The notes under the pieces: generated by a model
Databases searched by the model: none
Told to the model about the DNA's origin: nothing
The model's input: the letters and a program-made list of their open reading frames with translations, nothing else
Part shown: positions 34,453 to 44,131 of the stretch, piece by piece
Numbering within the stretch: position 1 is the first letter of the stretch
How the letters are laid out: the number at the start of each line of letters is the position of its first letter
Position numbers and translations under genes: made by a program
Assembly: GCF_000427405.1 (NCBI RefSeq)
Contig: NZ_KE386491.1
Location: forward strand, 3,853,812-3,917,811
DNA length: 64,000 nt
Direction of reading: 5' to 3'
Source: Flectobacillus major DSM 103
GTDB taxonomy: Bacteria; Bacteroidota; Bacteroidia; Cytophagales; Spirosomataceae

Positions 34453-35715
34453 ATGGATACAAAAATTATCTTTATTTTACTTATAATGACAACATTGTCT
34501 CAGCTTTCAGCACAGAACTTTAACAAACAATTATATGATACTTACGATACTTATCGTGAGAAAAGCATTACAAAACGACGATTTGGTTATACAACGCTAG
34601 TAAGTCTTCTTCAGAAAATCAAAGAGAATCCACAGTTTGAGGTCAACGTTGTAGAAAAATCTACTGAAGGCCGTGATATTTATTTGGCAAAAATAGGCCA
34701 CGGCTCTACCAAAGTGATGTTGTGGTCACAAATGCACGGCGACGAAGCCACCGCCACGATGGCATTGATGGATATTTTTAATTTCTTCCAAAGCAAAGAT
34801 TCGCAGTTTGACAATATGCGAAAAGAACTTTTGAGCCAGTGCACTTTCTATTTTGTTCCAATGCTCAACCCCGATGGTGCAGAGGCTTGGACACGCTACA
34901 CCGCTTTGGGAATCGACATGAACCGTGATGCAATAGCCCTACAAACCCCCGAAGGAAGGCTATTGAAAAAATTAATCATGGAGTTAAAACCTACATTTGG
35001 TTTTAATTTGCACGACCAAGGTCGTCGTTATTCGGCAGGAGCAACAGGCAACCTTGCAACGATTTCTTTTTTGGCAACAGCCTACAACGAAGCCCAAGAA
35101 GTAAATGATGTACGAAAAAAAGCAATGCAACTAATTGTACAACTGAATCGAGGCTTACAAAACTATATTCCCAACTCGGTAGGTAAATGGCCAGCCGATT
35201 TTGAGCCAAGAGCTTTTGGCGACAATATCCAAAAATGGGGAACGTCGTTGGTATTAATCGAATCGGGAGGCTATAAAAACGACCCCGAAAAACAGTATAT
35301 TCGTCAACTCAATTATGTGACTATTTTAGCTGCATTTGAATCAATAGCACATAAATCCTACAAAAATGAATCAATAGCCGAGTATGATCTGTTGCCTGTA
35401 AATAGCAAAACTATATTCGATCTAATTGTAAGAAATGTTGTTTTGAAAAAAGGAAATACCTCCTACAAGGTAGATTTAGCCATAAATAGAAACGAAAAAC
35501 CCGTACAAGGACGAGATTACTTTACCAATTCGAGCGAAATAGAAGAAATCGGCGATATGTCTGTTTTCTTTGGAACAGACGAAATCGATGCCACAGGTTT
35601 AGAACTTGTTGCAGAAAAGGGTATCAGTTTGGGAATGAAAGCCGACTTCACTTTGTTGAAAAATGGAGTTACTTTGTACACCATCAAAAATGGCGTAATA
35701 ATTGGTAAAGAATAA
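34453..35715 (+). CDS. Secreted M14 family zinc carboxypeptidase-like protein
   Basis: The ATG at 34453 (420 residues) is preceded by AGGAG at 8 nt spacing and opens a signal peptide ending LSAQ; the longer frame begins with TTG. Zinc-ligand motif QMHGDEATA is followed by NPDGAEAWTR with IDMNRD, NLHDQGRRYSAG for the second-half histidine, and LIESGGYKND for the catalytic glutamate region. The GDEA variant and extended C-terminal domain (about 300-420, beta-rich) match the Bacteroidota M14 subfamily rather than pancreatic enzymes. It should act in the periplasm on peptides or peptidoglycan-derived peptides. Confidence 0.88.
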   Translation: MDTKIIFILLIMTTLSQLSAQNFNKQLYDTYDTYREKSITKRRFGYTTLVSLLQKIKENPQFEVNVVEKSTEGRDIYLAKIGHGSTKVMLWSQMHGDEATATMALMDIFNFFQSKDSQFDNMRKELLSQCTFYFVPMLNPDGAEAWTRYTALGIDMNRDAIALQTPEGRLLKKLIMELKPTFGFNLHDQGRRYSAGATGNLATISFLATAYNEAQEVNDVRKKAMQLIVQLNRGLQNYIPNSVGKWPADFEPRAFGDNIQKWGTSLVLIESGGYKNDPEKQYIRQLNYVTILAAFESIAHKSYKNESIAEYDLLPVNSKTIFDLIVRNVVLKKGNTSYKVDLAINRNEKPVQGRDYFTNSSEIEEIGDMSVFFGTDEIDATGLELVAEKGISLGMKADFTLLKNGVTLYTIKNGVIIGKE

Positions 35716-35813
35716 ATATATTAAGTTTGTAGAAAAGAATACTATCCATCTTTCTAACTAATTGTCATAAAAGGAAATGGCAATTCCCATTTCTCATAAA
35801 TAGAATAAATTAC

Positions 35814-36446
35814 ATGGAGAATCCCGTGATTATTATTGGAGCCAATGGCTTGGGTGCTGTAGCACTAGATATTTTTAAAAGAAATAACGTAGTGGTTTAT
35901 GCTTTTTTAGATGATGATGCCAAATTACACAATACCGAAATCGATGATGTGGTTGTGATGGGCTCGCCCGATGATGAAGGTTATACCAAACTAATCGGTA
36001 AAAAGTGTGAGGCATTTGTAGCAATAGACGAAGCAAAAGTGCGTAAAAATATCGTAGAAATGTTGCACGATGTACGTAAAGTTCAGCCTGTCAATGCCAT
36101 TCATGACCAAGCCGTTATTTCGTCGAATAGTGCTATTGGGCATGGCAATTTGGTTTCGGCAGGTGTTATTATCAACCCCAGAGCCAACGTCGGCAACCAT
36201 AATATTATACATAGCAAAGTATTAATAGATTACGATGCCAAAATTAGCGACTACGTACAAATTGGTGCAGGAAGCGTAATCGGTGCAGGTGCCGAAATCG
36301 AAGATAATGCTTTTATTGGTACTGGTGTAACCATTGTTGGAGGTGTCAAAATAGGCAAAAGTGCCAGAATCGGAGCAGGTTCTGTAGTGATTGAAAATGT
36401 CAAAGCCCGTGAAACTGTATTTGGCAACCCAGCCAAGAAAGTATAA
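35814..36446 (+). CDS. NeuD/PglD-type sugar acetyltransferase
   Basis: A 210-residue protein with an N-terminal PglD-like Rossmann fold (IIIGANGLGAVALDIFKRN) that binds the sugar nucleotide. A C-terminal left-handed beta helix of hexapeptide repeats follows (about 100-205: IGHGNLVSAGVIINPRANVG, IGAGSVIGAGAEIEDNAFIG). Such enzymes transfer acetyl groups from acetyl-CoA to amino sugars in surface polysaccharides, such as sialic acid or bacillosamine. No biosynthetic cluster adjoins it. Confidence 0.88.
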   Translation: MENPVIIIGANGLGAVALDIFKRNNVVVYAFLDDDAKLHNTEIDDVVVMGSPDDEGYTKLIGKKCEAFVAIDEAKVRKNIVEMLHDVRKVQPVNAIHDQAVISSNSAIGHGNLVSAGVIINPRANVGNHNIIHSKVLIDYDAKISDYVQIGAGSVIGAGAEIEDNAFIGTGVTIVGGVKIGKSARIGAGSVVIENVKARETVFGNPAKKV

Positions 36447-36470
36447 GTTGTTATAAAAAACAAAAATGAT

Positions 36471-36518
36471 ATAACGTTCAGTGTAAGAAATATAACATTT
36501 CAAGGTACTGAACGTTAT
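36471..36518 (+). terminator. Inverted repeat after the acetyltransferase gene
   Basis: ATAACGTTCAGT pairs perfectly with ACTGAACGTTAT around a 24-nt loop, followed by TTT. It is a possible weak terminator and the only structure in the gap before the TPR promoter. Confidence 0.4.
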
Positions 36519-36707
36519 TTTCCTATCATCTGTACCGTTCAGAAATAGAAACGTTCTACTGCACAAGAGGCTAATCAAACCGCTATTAAATTGATAATAT
36601 GCTTGTGATAAAGCTTATTATCCTGTATTTTCATATTTTATCAAATTTGGGGGTTCGATACTTTTGGGTGAAATACTTAGATTTCAGAGACTTGAAAAGA
36701 ATTTTAG

Positions 36708-36716
36708 TAACTTTGC
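36708..36716 (+). promoter_or_regulatory. Candidate -7 box for the TPR-DUF4292-M23 operon
   Basis: TAACTTTGC is a perfect match to TAnnTTTGc, about 75 nt before the preferred start at 36791. Confidence 0.4.
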
Positions 36717-36790
36717 CCCAATAAACCTGTAGTGCATCACCCATATAATGCCATTTAATGATAAATCACCGTATGTACTACTCAATAAAT

Positions 36791-38527
36791 ATGAGACTTA
36801 GCTTAAAAAATATGATGCTTCTGGGGGCTATTTGGTTAATAGCGTTGTATCAAGGTGTAGCCCAAAAAAAAGATTCTAACGCCAAAAGTAAGAATGAAGT
36901 TACGCCTGCACAGTTACTTGAAGCGGAGTCGCTATTTACAGAAGGAATGAAGTTCTATATGATGGAGGATTATGCCAAAGCCATAACTCCTCTTGAAAAG
37001 GCTCTAGCAATTACGCCTAAAAACAGCGGTGTTCTTTACGAAATAGGTAATGTATATCAAAAACTCAGAGAAGAAGAAAAAGCCATTGCGTATTTGCAAA
37101 AAGCCCTCGAACAAGATGCCAATAATGCCACCTACAATGAGGTTCTAGCCGATTTGTACGTAAAAACAAAAAAATTACAAGAGGCCGAAAAAATCTACCA
37201 AAAACTGGTGAGTTTGTATCCCAACAAAGCCGAATATTATATTCAGCAGGCAGCAGTATACATTTTTGATAATAGAATCGACGACGCTCTTAAAGCTTTT
37301 GATAGAGCCGAAAAAGTATTGGGGCTAAACGATGAAATTTCGCACCAAAAACAAGCCCTTCTACTAAAGTTAGGTAAAGTAGACGATGCCATCAAGGAGG
37401 GTGAAAAATTGATAGCCTCCGACCCCGACGATATGGATTATACTATCGACCAAGCCGAACTACTAATGTCGAACAAACGCAATGAGCAAGCTATACCATA
37501 CCTAGAAAAAATACTAAAAATCAATCCTAGCAATGCACAAGCACATGTAATGTTAGCCCAATTGTACCAAGAAAAGGGCGATATAGATAAATGTAACAAA
37601 GAATTAGAACTAGCCTTTGCCGACCCAAGCCTAGATGTCAATACCAAAGCTCGTATTTTGATGAGCTATGTGTCGATGATGAAAGATGACAAATCGAAAG
37701 AAACAGCTTTTAATTTGGTAAAAACACTGGTAGCAGCTAATCCAAGCGACCCCAAGTCGCACGCAATATATGGAGATTTGTTGTTTCAAAAAGGCGATGT
37801 GCCTGCCGCTCGCAACGAATATGTCAAAGCCGCTCGTTTGGACCGCTCTGTCAATGAGGTTTGGGGAAGAATTATCCAACTCGATTTTGACCTGAACCAA
37901 ATAGATAGTGCCATTGTACACTCTGAAGAAGCCATAGAGGTATTTCCAAACCAATCACTTTTTTGGTATTTGAACGGCTCCGCTTATTACCGAAAAAGAA
38001 ACCATGAAAAAGCCATAGAGGCATTGGAGGAGGCTCGCCGACTAGCTCCAGAGGGGTATGAGCTAACACAACATATTTATGCTCAGTTGGGCGATACCTA
38101 CAATAGTTTGGGTAAACACGATAAGTCGGACGAAGCTTATGAAGCAGCCTTGAAAGAAGACCCTAACAACGACCACGTACTTAATAATTATAGCTATTTC
38201 CTGACCCTTCGCAAAGTCAAACTCGAACGTGCGGCTCAAATGGCAGGCCAGTTAGTACAAAAACACCCCAATAATGGCACATATTTAGATACCTATGCGT
38301 GGGTTTTGTACGAAATGAAAGATTATAATAAAGCCAAAATCTATTTGGAAAAGGCTGTAGAAAATAATATCAACAAAAGTGGTACTATTATCGAACACTA
38401 TGGCGATGTTTTATTCCAATTAGGCGAAAAACAAAAAGCCGTAGAACAATGGAAAAAAGCCAAAACTACAGGCGGAACAAGCACCCTTATCGATAAAAAA
38501 ATTACAGAACAAAAACTCATAGATTAA
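36791..38527 (+). CDS. Tetratricopeptide repeat protein, exported
   Basis: In-frame ATGs occur at 36758, 36773 and 36791; the last (578 residues) gives a compact signal peptide ending GVAQ. At least ten TPR units follow, for example AKAITPLEKALAITPKNSGV and KAIAYLQKALEQDANNATYN, covering most of the protein. It is presumably a periplasmic or surface scaffold. Only 84 nt separate its stop from the DUF4292 lipoprotein ATG, and an M23/EnvC-like gene follows. This gene order is recurrent in Bacteroidota and suggests an envelope-assembly role. Confidence 0.87.
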   Translation: MRLSLKNMMLLGAIWLIALYQGVAQKKDSNAKSKNEVTPAQLLEAESLFTEGMKFYMMEDYAKAITPLEKALAITPKNSGVLYEIGNVYQKLREEEKAIAYLQKALEQDANNATYNEVLADLYVKTKKLQEAEKIYQKLVSLYPNKAEYYIQQAAVYIFDNRIDDALKAFDRAEKVLGLNDEISHQKQALLLKLGKVDDAIKEGEKLIASDPDDMDYTIDQAELLMSNKRNEQAIPYLEKILKINPSNAQAHVMLAQLYQEKGDIDKCNKELELAFADPSLDVNTKARILMSYVSMMKDDKSKETAFNLVKTLVAANPSDPKSHAIYGDLLFQKGDVPAARNEYVKAARLDRSVNEVWGRIIQLDFDLNQIDSAIVHSEEAIEVFPNQSLFWYLNGSAYYRKRNHEKAIEALEEARRLAPEGYELTQHIYAQLGDTYNSLGKHDKSDEAYEAALKEDPNNDHVLNNYSYFLTLRKVKLERAAQMAGQLVQKHPNNGTYLDTYAWVLYEMKDYNKAKIYLEKAVENNINKSGTIIEHYGDVLFQLGEKQKAVEQWKKAKTTGGTSTLIDKKITEQKLID

Positions 38528-38611
38528 ATATTGCTGGTATATACGTCCTTATACCATACAATACTCAAACAGACAAAAGCTAATTGCTTTCATCATTCTT
38601 TAAAATATAAA

Positions 38612-39481
38612 ATGAACCAACTAACAAAATTGAGCTTAGTTATTTTACTTTTTGTGTCTGCCTGTAAAAAACAAGCTATCTATAAATCTCCCGACCTCAA
38701 TACGGCTAAAGTAGATACCATATTAGTAAACAGCAATGTCGTAACTGAAAAAGCAGATTCGTTAAAAACGCCAGAGGGTACAATCACCCCCAAAACAGAC
38801 GACTTAGAGTCAGATAGAGTGAATATCGATGAGGTAGATTTCAAATACCTAAAAGGCAAAGCAAAAGTGGGGATTAAAAGCACAGAAGTAAATCAAACTG
38901 TAAATGTTGATATTCGAGTAAAGAAAGATAGTTTGATTTGGCTCAATGTATCAGTTCCTGGTTTGCCAGTATCCATTGCCACAGCAGTATTTACGAAAGA
39001 TTCTGTTAAGCTTTACAACAAATACGAAGGTAATTACAACGAATATCCTTACGAACTATTCTCTGAAAAATTCAAGTTTAATCTTAACTTTGATATTCTA
39101 CAAGCCCTGATCGTTGGAAATAGACCCTTTAAAAAGAATAAATCAAGGGTTATTCGCGAAAATGAATACTTTTTGTTGAAACAGCATGAAGGAAAAGTGC
39201 AGATTGATAATTATATTGGGCAAGATAAAAAACTCAAAAAGCTTTTGATGACCCAAGAAGTTACGAATACCAAACTTTCGATGGACTTCAATGATTTTAC
39301 TACCCTAAATAATTACGTTTTTCCCCTATCCAATTTGGTAACGGTCGAATATAAATCTGAAAAAGACCAAAAGGTTTACCAAACAGTTATTAATATAAAA
39401 CATACAAAAGTAGAATTACTAGACGAGCCTTTGCAATTTCCATTCAAGGTGCCTGAAAAACTTTTGCAGAAAAAGAACTAA
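38612..39481 (+). CDS. DUF4292 lipoprotein
   Basis: The ATG at 38612 (289 residues) gives a lipoprotein signal (LLFVSAC, C16); the longer frame starts at TTG. The mature protein is DUF4292: VDFKYLKGKAKVGI, VNVDIRVKKDSLIWLNVSVPG, DSVKLYNKYEGNYNEYPYEL, then a long beta-rich half. The pattern of half-barrel strands resembles LolA/LolB lipoprotein carriers, which is my inference. It is located between TPR and EnvC-like genes and is probably outer-membrane anchored. Confidence 0.85.
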   Translation: MNQLTKLSLVILLFVSACKKQAIYKSPDLNTAKVDTILVNSNVVTEKADSLKTPEGTITPKTDDLESDRVNIDEVDFKYLKGKAKVGIKSTEVNQTVNVDIRVKKDSLIWLNVSVPGLPVSIATAVFTKDSVKLYNKYEGNYNEYPYELFSEKFKFNLNFDILQALIVGNRPFKKNKSRVIRENEYFLLKQHEGKVQIDNYIGQDKKLKKLLMTQEVTNTKLSMDFNDFTTLNNYVFPLSNLVTVEYKSEKDQKVYQTVINIKHTKVELLDEPLQFPFKVPEKLLQKKN

Positions 39482-39515
39482 CACATTATATACTCATAAA
39501 GCCATTATAGCATTC

Positions 39516-40814
39516 GTGCAACATACAAACGTGTCTCAAGCAGCCCTGAGGATTTTTTCAGGACTGCTTGTTGCTTTGTTAGTACTGGGTCTAAATACTT
39601 CGTTTGCCCAGAAAAAAAGAATTAACAGAGCAAAACTAGAAGCTGAAAAAAAAGAAAACATTCAGAAAATTAATGAATTGAACCAAATCATTGAAAAAAC
39701 TGAACAGAAAAAAGAAGCAAGTGTTGGCAAGCTCAATGCCTTGGGTGAACGTATCACTAAACAATCTAAGCAAATTAATCTCCTTTCCGAAAACCAAGAA
39801 TTGTTGGATATGGAAGTAAGCGAGCTCAACAAAGTTACAGGCGAGTTATCTGGTAACCTCGAACAGCTCAAAGAAGAATATGCCAAGATGATTTATTCAT
39901 CGGCCAAGGTTAGCAACAAATACAACCAACTAAGTTTTTTGTTTTCTTCCAACAACTTCAATCAGCTTGTTCGGCGTTACAAATACCTCAAGCAATATTC
40001 AGAAGCGCGTGCCAAACAAGCAGTGTTAATCGAAAAAGTACGTGCCGACCTCATGTCGGAACAAGTAAAGATTCTTCAGAAAAAACAAGAACAAGCCAAT
40101 ATCCTAAAAGAGAAAATCACCGAAACCCAAAATTTAGAATTACTAAAAGGAAAGCAATCGAATGTTGTTGCACAGCTTAATATCAAGGAAAAACAATTAC
40201 GACAGCAACTCGAAGACAATAAAAAGGCTGTAGAACGACTCGAAAATATGATTGCCAAAATCGTAGAAAGAGAAATTAGAAAGTCTCGTCAAAGAGAACA
40301 ACAACGTTTACAACGAGAAAATAAAATAGCCACCACTCCCAAAAATGATAAGCAACCCAAAGCCTCTGTCATAGAAATGAGTCCAGAGGAACAAAAAGTA
40401 GCAACATCCTTTTCGGCCTTACGTGGGCGTATGCCTTGGCCTGTAAAAAGCGGGTTTATTTCCGACCGTTTTGGCGTACACAGTCATCCTATCTTGAGAG
40501 GCGTAAAACTCAACAACAACGGTGTCGATATCCAAACCAACGCAGGCAATACCGTTTCGGTAGTGTACGATGGAATAGTACAAACCGTTGTTAATATCCA
40601 AGGAGTAAATACCATGGTAGCAGTACAACATGGCGACTACTTTACGGTATATAGCAAGCTCTCTAATGTAGTAGTAAGAGAAGGGCAACAAATTTTGGCA
40701 GGACAAAAAATTGGAGTTGTTGCTACCGATGGCGATGGCACATCCGAAATCAATTTTCAGGTTTGGCGAAATGAGGTAAAACAAAACCCCGAAAGTTGGT
40801 TGAAAATTAAATAA
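39516..40814 (+). CDS. EnvC-like murein hydrolase activator / M23 family protein
   Basis: A 432-residue protein starting at GTG 39516, with a signal peptide ending SFAQ. Long coiled coils cover about residues 40-270 (KKENIQKINELNQIIEK and similar). A C-terminal LytM/M23 domain starts near 305 (WPVKSGFISDRFGVHSHPIL). The M23 zinc motif HxxxD is altered: FGVHSHPIL is followed by NNGVDIQT where HxGxD is expected, and VQHGD replaces the HxH pair. It is therefore probably a degenerate LytM that activates an amidase, as EnvC does. It is the last gene of the TPR-DUF4292 group. Confidence 0.85.
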   Translation: MQHTNVSQAALRIFSGLLVALLVLGLNTSFAQKKRINRAKLEAEKKENIQKINELNQIIEKTEQKKEASVGKLNALGERITKQSKQINLLSENQELLDMEVSELNKVTGELSGNLEQLKEEYAKMIYSSAKVSNKYNQLSFLFSSNNFNQLVRRYKYLKQYSEARAKQAVLIEKVRADLMSEQVKILQKKQEQANILKEKITETQNLELLKGKQSNVVAQLNIKEKQLRQQLEDNKKAVERLENMIAKIVEREIRKSRQREQQRLQRENKIATTPKNDKQPKASVIEMSPEEQKVATSFSALRGRMPWPVKSGFISDRFGVHSHPILRGVKLNNNGVDIQTNAGNTVSVVYDGIVQTVVNIQGVNTMVAVQHGDYFTVYSKLSNVVVREGQQILAGQKIGVVATDGDGTSEINFQVWRNEVKQNPESWLKIK

Positions 40815-41171
40815 GCCCCTTATACAAACAGTATTCATAAGGTTCTAGTAACGAAAAACTTATCTTTTGAAGGGTGTTTTTATTCATGAAAAAAGGAGAA
40901 TCCATCTGAAAATACACTTCTTTTCAAATAACCCTCCAAAAGATTAAAGAAAAACCTTTAAAATTCCAAGAGAATTCCTAATTTTGCAGTCCAATTTTAG
41001 TGAAGCAACATTTACTAAAATTAAAAAACAAAAGTGTTTACAAATGCCCTACCCTTCTTGTAGTTCAGCAAAATGTAACATTTGTCAACAAGTATTCAAT
41101 AAAAGTTATTTGCTACATATTTATGTGATAAAATGAGCAAATAACCATTAACGCATAACGACAAAACCAAA
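40815..41171. other. Leader and promoter region of the TPR/ribH operon
   Basis: A 357-bp gap. An imperfect inverted repeat (CTTTTGAAGGGT with ACCCTCCAAAAG, one mismatch, about 55-nt loop) lies just after the M23 gene. TAATTTTGC at 40979-40987 is a perfect -7 match, giving a long leader of about 180 nt before the TPR gene. No ORF of note is present. Confidence 0.35.
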
Positions 41172-41861
41172 ATGGCAAAAAAAGAAGAAAAAACTAGTCT
41201 TGAATTTTTGGAAAGCCCAGAGGGATTGAAGCAAGAATTAGGACATGACATCGAGAAAGTGCAGCATGTTGTAGAAAAAAACAAAGGATTAGCCACTGGT
41301 GTTGCTGGAGCGATAATATTGGTTGTTCTTGGTTATTTCGGGTACAAATACTATACTACTTCTCAAGACGAAGCTTCTCAAGGTAAATTGGCTAAAGCAT
41401 TTTACAAATTTGAGGCCGATTCAAATAAAGTTGCGGCACAAGAGTTTTTAAAAGTAGCTAATGAAGGTGGTGGAGATGCTGCCAATATTGCCACTTTTGG
41501 AGCTGGCGTTGCCGAATTGAAAGAAGGTAAGTTTGATGCAGCAATCGAGCACTTAAAGGCATTCAGTAGCTCTGACTTATTGGTACAAGCTCGTGCTTAT
41601 TCTTTGATTGGCGATGCCTATGCCGAGAAAAAGGCCTATGCAGATGCTATCGACTATTACAAAAAAGCAGCAGACTATAAAGCTAATAAGTTTTTTACCC
41701 CTTCATACCTTATGAAGTTGGCGGCAGCTTATGAAGCTAATAAGCAAAACGAAGAAGCTTTGAACATTTATACTGAGATTGTAGAAAAATACGCTGAATC
41801 CTCTGAATATATCAACGCTAAGAAATACAAGGCGTTGTTGGAAGGTTCTGTCTCTAAATAA
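41172..41861 (+). CDS. Membrane-anchored TPR protein (YfgM-like)
   Basis: A 229-residue protein. A short cytoplasmic start (SLEFLESPEGLKQELGHDIEKV) leads to one transmembrane helix (about 42-62, AGAIILVVLGYFGYKYY). TPR-like repeats follow (AKAFYKFEADSNKVAAQEFL, DAIDYYKKAADY, EEALNIYTEIVEKY). This layout is that of YfgM, a periplasmic-facing TPR protein that contacts SecYEG and chaperones in E. coli. It precedes ribH in Bacteroidota genomes, and here the gap contains a terminator, so co-transcription is only partial. Confidence 0.85.
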   Translation: MAKKEEKTSLEFLESPEGLKQELGHDIEKVQHVVEKNKGLATGVAGAIILVVLGYFGYKYYTTSQDEASQGKLAKAFYKFEADSNKVAAQEFLKVANEGGGDAANIATFGAGVAELKEGKFDAAIEHLKAFSSSDLLVQARAYSLIGDAYAEKKAYADAIDYYKKAADYKANKFFTPSYLMKLAAAYEANKQNEEALNIYTEIVEKYAESSEYINAKKYKALLEGSVSK

Positions 41862-41881
41862 GTCAAAATCAAAATATTGAT

Positions 41882-41917
41882 AAAAAGGGATAAGAGCTAA
41901 GTTCTTGTCCCTTTTTT
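41882..41917 (+). terminator. Rho-independent terminator after the TPR gene
   Basis: AAAAAGGGATAAGA pairs with TCTTGTCCCTTTTT (one wobble) and ends in a T run, 20 nt past the stop. Confidence 0.8.
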
Positions 41918-41980
41918 GTTGTTTATTAGGCAACACACTCGTACCAAAAGATTCAAATCAAATCTATAGCCAATACCAAT

Positions 41981-42460
41981 ATGTCTTCAGCACATAAAAA
42001 TCTCAGTATTTTTTCCACAGAAGGTATTCCCGATGTGAGTCAAAAAGGTTTTGCAATTGTCGTTGCAGAATGGAATGAAGAAGTGACCAACGCCCTATAC
42101 CAAGGAGCTTACAACACACTTCTGGCCAATGGAGCACAAGCCGAAAATATTGTCAGAGTAAACGTGCCAGGAAGTTATGAGTTGAGTTTTGGAGCACAAA
42201 AAATGGCACAGAAAACCCAAATTGATGCCGTAATTTGTATCGGTTGTGTCATTCAGGGCGAAACCAAACACAACGATTACATTAACCATGCTGTAGCTCA
42301 GGGATTAACCAACGTAAGCCTCAAATACGACAAGCCTGTTATTTTTGGTGTATTAACTCCCAATACCGAACAGCAGGCACTCGACCGTGCGGGCGGTATT
42401 CATGGCAACAAAGGCGACGAAGCTGCCATTACAGCCATCAAAATGCTAGGAATACAATAA
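41981..42460 (+). CDS. ribH: 6,7-dimethyl-8-ribityllumazine synthase
   Basis: A 159-residue lumazine synthase of normal length. Conserved elements are VVAEWNEEVTNALYQGA, VNVPGSYELSFGAQKMA, the loop CIGCVIQGETKHNDYI with the catalytic histidine, and VIFGVLTPNTEQQALDRAGG. It joins 5-amino-6-ribitylaminouracil and 3,4-dihydroxy-2-butanone phosphate in the penultimate step of riboflavin synthesis, and normally assembles into pentamers or 60-mers. The other rib genes are not in the window. Confidence 0.95.
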   Translation: MSSAHKNLSIFSTEGIPDVSQKGFAIVVAEWNEEVTNALYQGAYNTLLANGAQAENIVRVNVPGSYELSFGAQKMAQKTQIDAVICIGCVIQGETKHNDYINHAVAQGLTNVSLKYDKPVIFGVLTPNTEQQALDRAGGIHGNKGDEAAITAIKMLGIQ

Positions 42461-42538
42461 AAATACCTTTATAGCCACAAGCTAAAAGCTCAAAAACAAT
42501 CGTTGATATTTGGTAAATTAGTTTAAATAGAATTAAAA

Positions 42539-43897
42539 ATGCAAGTCTGGAAATTTGGTGGGACTTCAGTTGGAAAGCCCGAAAGAATGCACTCAATCAG
42601 AAATCTGATTACTGAGGATAGCAATCGCAAAATCGTAGTATTATCTGCCCTTTCGGGTACAACCAATGGCTTATTGTCGATTGCCGAATCGTTGAAGGCA
42701 AATAACGATGATGAGGCTACTCAAAAAATAAATGATTTGTACGCACACTACGAAGCATTTATTAAAGAGCTTTATAGTACGCCAGAAGGCTACGAAAAAG
42801 GAAAAGCAATTATCGATAAAGAGTTTTCTTTTATACGCTCATTGGTAAGTATCAAGCCTTTCACTTTAAAACAAGAGAAAGAAATTGTGGCAGAAGGTGA
42901 ATTACTTTCAACACAAATGTTTGAAACATATTTGCAAGAAGAAGGCGTAAAATCAGCGTTATTACCAGCATTAGACTTTATGTTGATCGATGCCGATAAT
43001 GAGCCTGTATTGAACTATACAGAAGAAAAACTCGGAGCTATTCTTTCGCAATTAGAAGACAAACAAATATTTATTACTCAGGGCTTCATTTGTCGCAATC
43101 CTCGTGGCGAAGTAGACAACCTCAAGCGTGGCGGTTCAGATTATACTGCATCGTTGATTGGGGGAGCTATTCGTGCCGAAGAAGTTCAAATCTGGACAGA
43201 TATCGACGGTATGCACAACAACGACCCTCGTATTGTTAAGAAGACTTTCCCTATTCGTGAATTGACATTTGAAGAGGCTGCCGAGCTAGCTTACTTTGGG
43301 GCAAAAATTCTTCACCCAAGTACTATTACGCCAGCCAAAATGAGGGGTGTACCTGTTCGCTTGAAAAATACCATGGAACCTGCCGCTTTTGGTACACTCA
43401 TTGCCGACAAAACTACCGATCGTGAAATAAAGGCTATTGCTGCAAAAGATAATTTAACAGCAATCTATATCCACTCAACCCGTATGCTCAATGCTTATGG
43501 ATTCTTGAGAAAAGTGTTTGATGTATTTGAAAAATACAAAACACCTGTAGATATGATAACTACATCTGAAGTATCGGTTTCGGTAACAATCGACAACGAC
43601 GAACATTTGGAGGACATTATGGCCGAATTACGCCAATTTGCCGACCTAGAGGAATGCGATAAAGACCAGACAATTGTTTGTATCGTAGGAAACTTCTCGG
43701 CCGACAAAGAAGGAATTGCACTAAAAGTACTAGATGCCATGAAAAGTATTCCTATCAGAATGATTTCTTATGGTGCCTCCGAGCATAATATCTCGTTGTT
43801 GATTCATGGCAAACACAAAGCTGCTGCTTTGAACGCTTTGAACGAACGTTGTTTTTTATATGAAGACACCATGAAGGAGATTTTCTCAGCTCCATAA
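42539..43897 (+). CDS. Aspartate kinase
   Basis: A 452-residue monofunctional aspartokinase: N-terminal WKFGGTSVGKPERM (phosphate loop), FITQGFICRNPRGEVDNLKR with GGSDYTASLIG, and WTDIDGMHNNDP, followed by two ACT domains (about 310-450, TAIYIHSTRMLNAYGFLRKV and DQTIVCIVGN). Feedback control by lysine or threonine through ACT domains is known for the family. It makes aspartyl phosphate for lysine, methionine and threonine synthesis. It is followed by a terminator. Confidence 0.94.
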   Translation: MQVWKFGGTSVGKPERMHSIRNLITEDSNRKIVVLSALSGTTNGLLSIAESLKANNDDEATQKINDLYAHYEAFIKELYSTPEGYEKGKAIIDKEFSFIRSLVSIKPFTLKQEKEIVAEGELLSTQMFETYLQEEGVKSALLPALDFMLIDADNEPVLNYTEEKLGAILSQLEDKQIFITQGFICRNPRGEVDNLKRGGSDYTASLIGGAIRAEEVQIWTDIDGMHNNDPRIVKKTFPIRELTFEEAAELAYFGAKILHPSTITPAKMRGVPVRLKNTMEPAAFGTLIADKTTDREIKAIAAKDNLTAIYIHSTRMLNAYGFLRKVFDVFEKYKTPVDMITTSEVSVSVTIDNDEHLEDIMAELRQFADLEECDKDQTIVCIVGNFSADKEGIALKVLDAMKSIPIRMISYGASEHNISLLIHGKHKAAALNALNERCFLYEDTMKEIFSAP

Positions 43898-43919
43898 ATG
43901 ATAAAAAACAATTAATACC

Positions 43920-43960
43920 AATAGCCGTGTCGTCAAAAGCTTACGCACGGCTATTTTTTT
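43920..43960 (+). terminator. Rho-independent terminator after aspartate kinase
   Basis: AATAGCCGTG pairs with CACGGCTATT, extended by further partial pairing inside the loop, and is followed by a T8-9 run. Confidence 0.85.
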
Positions 43961-43968
43961 TATCTTTG
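43961..43968 (+). promoter_or_regulatory. Candidate -7 box for serS
   Basis: TATCTTTG matches TAnnTTTG directly after the terminator T run, giving a leader of about 155 nt that contains a small GAGCG/CGCTC hairpin near 44092-44112. Confidence 0.3.
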
Positions 43969-44131
43969 TAAATAGAAATCAAAAAACATGAATCTTGTTG
44001 AGCAACAGATAAATGATATTTGAAAGGTTGATATATTAAAACTCTGTGTAACTAGAGAATCTTGTTTTATACAAAAAAATAATACGATATAGAGCGACTT
44101 ACGATAACGCTCAAATAGCTAAATAGAATTC

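Noticed and set aside
41940-41970. tRNA T-arm-like sequence (GATTCAAATC)
   Set aside because: No cloverleaf, acceptor stem or anticodon arm can be built around it.
44040-44131. T-box-like leader upstream of serS
   Set aside because: Only a short GAGCG/CGCTC hairpin is present, with no T-box bulge sequence, and T-boxes are not expected in this phylum.
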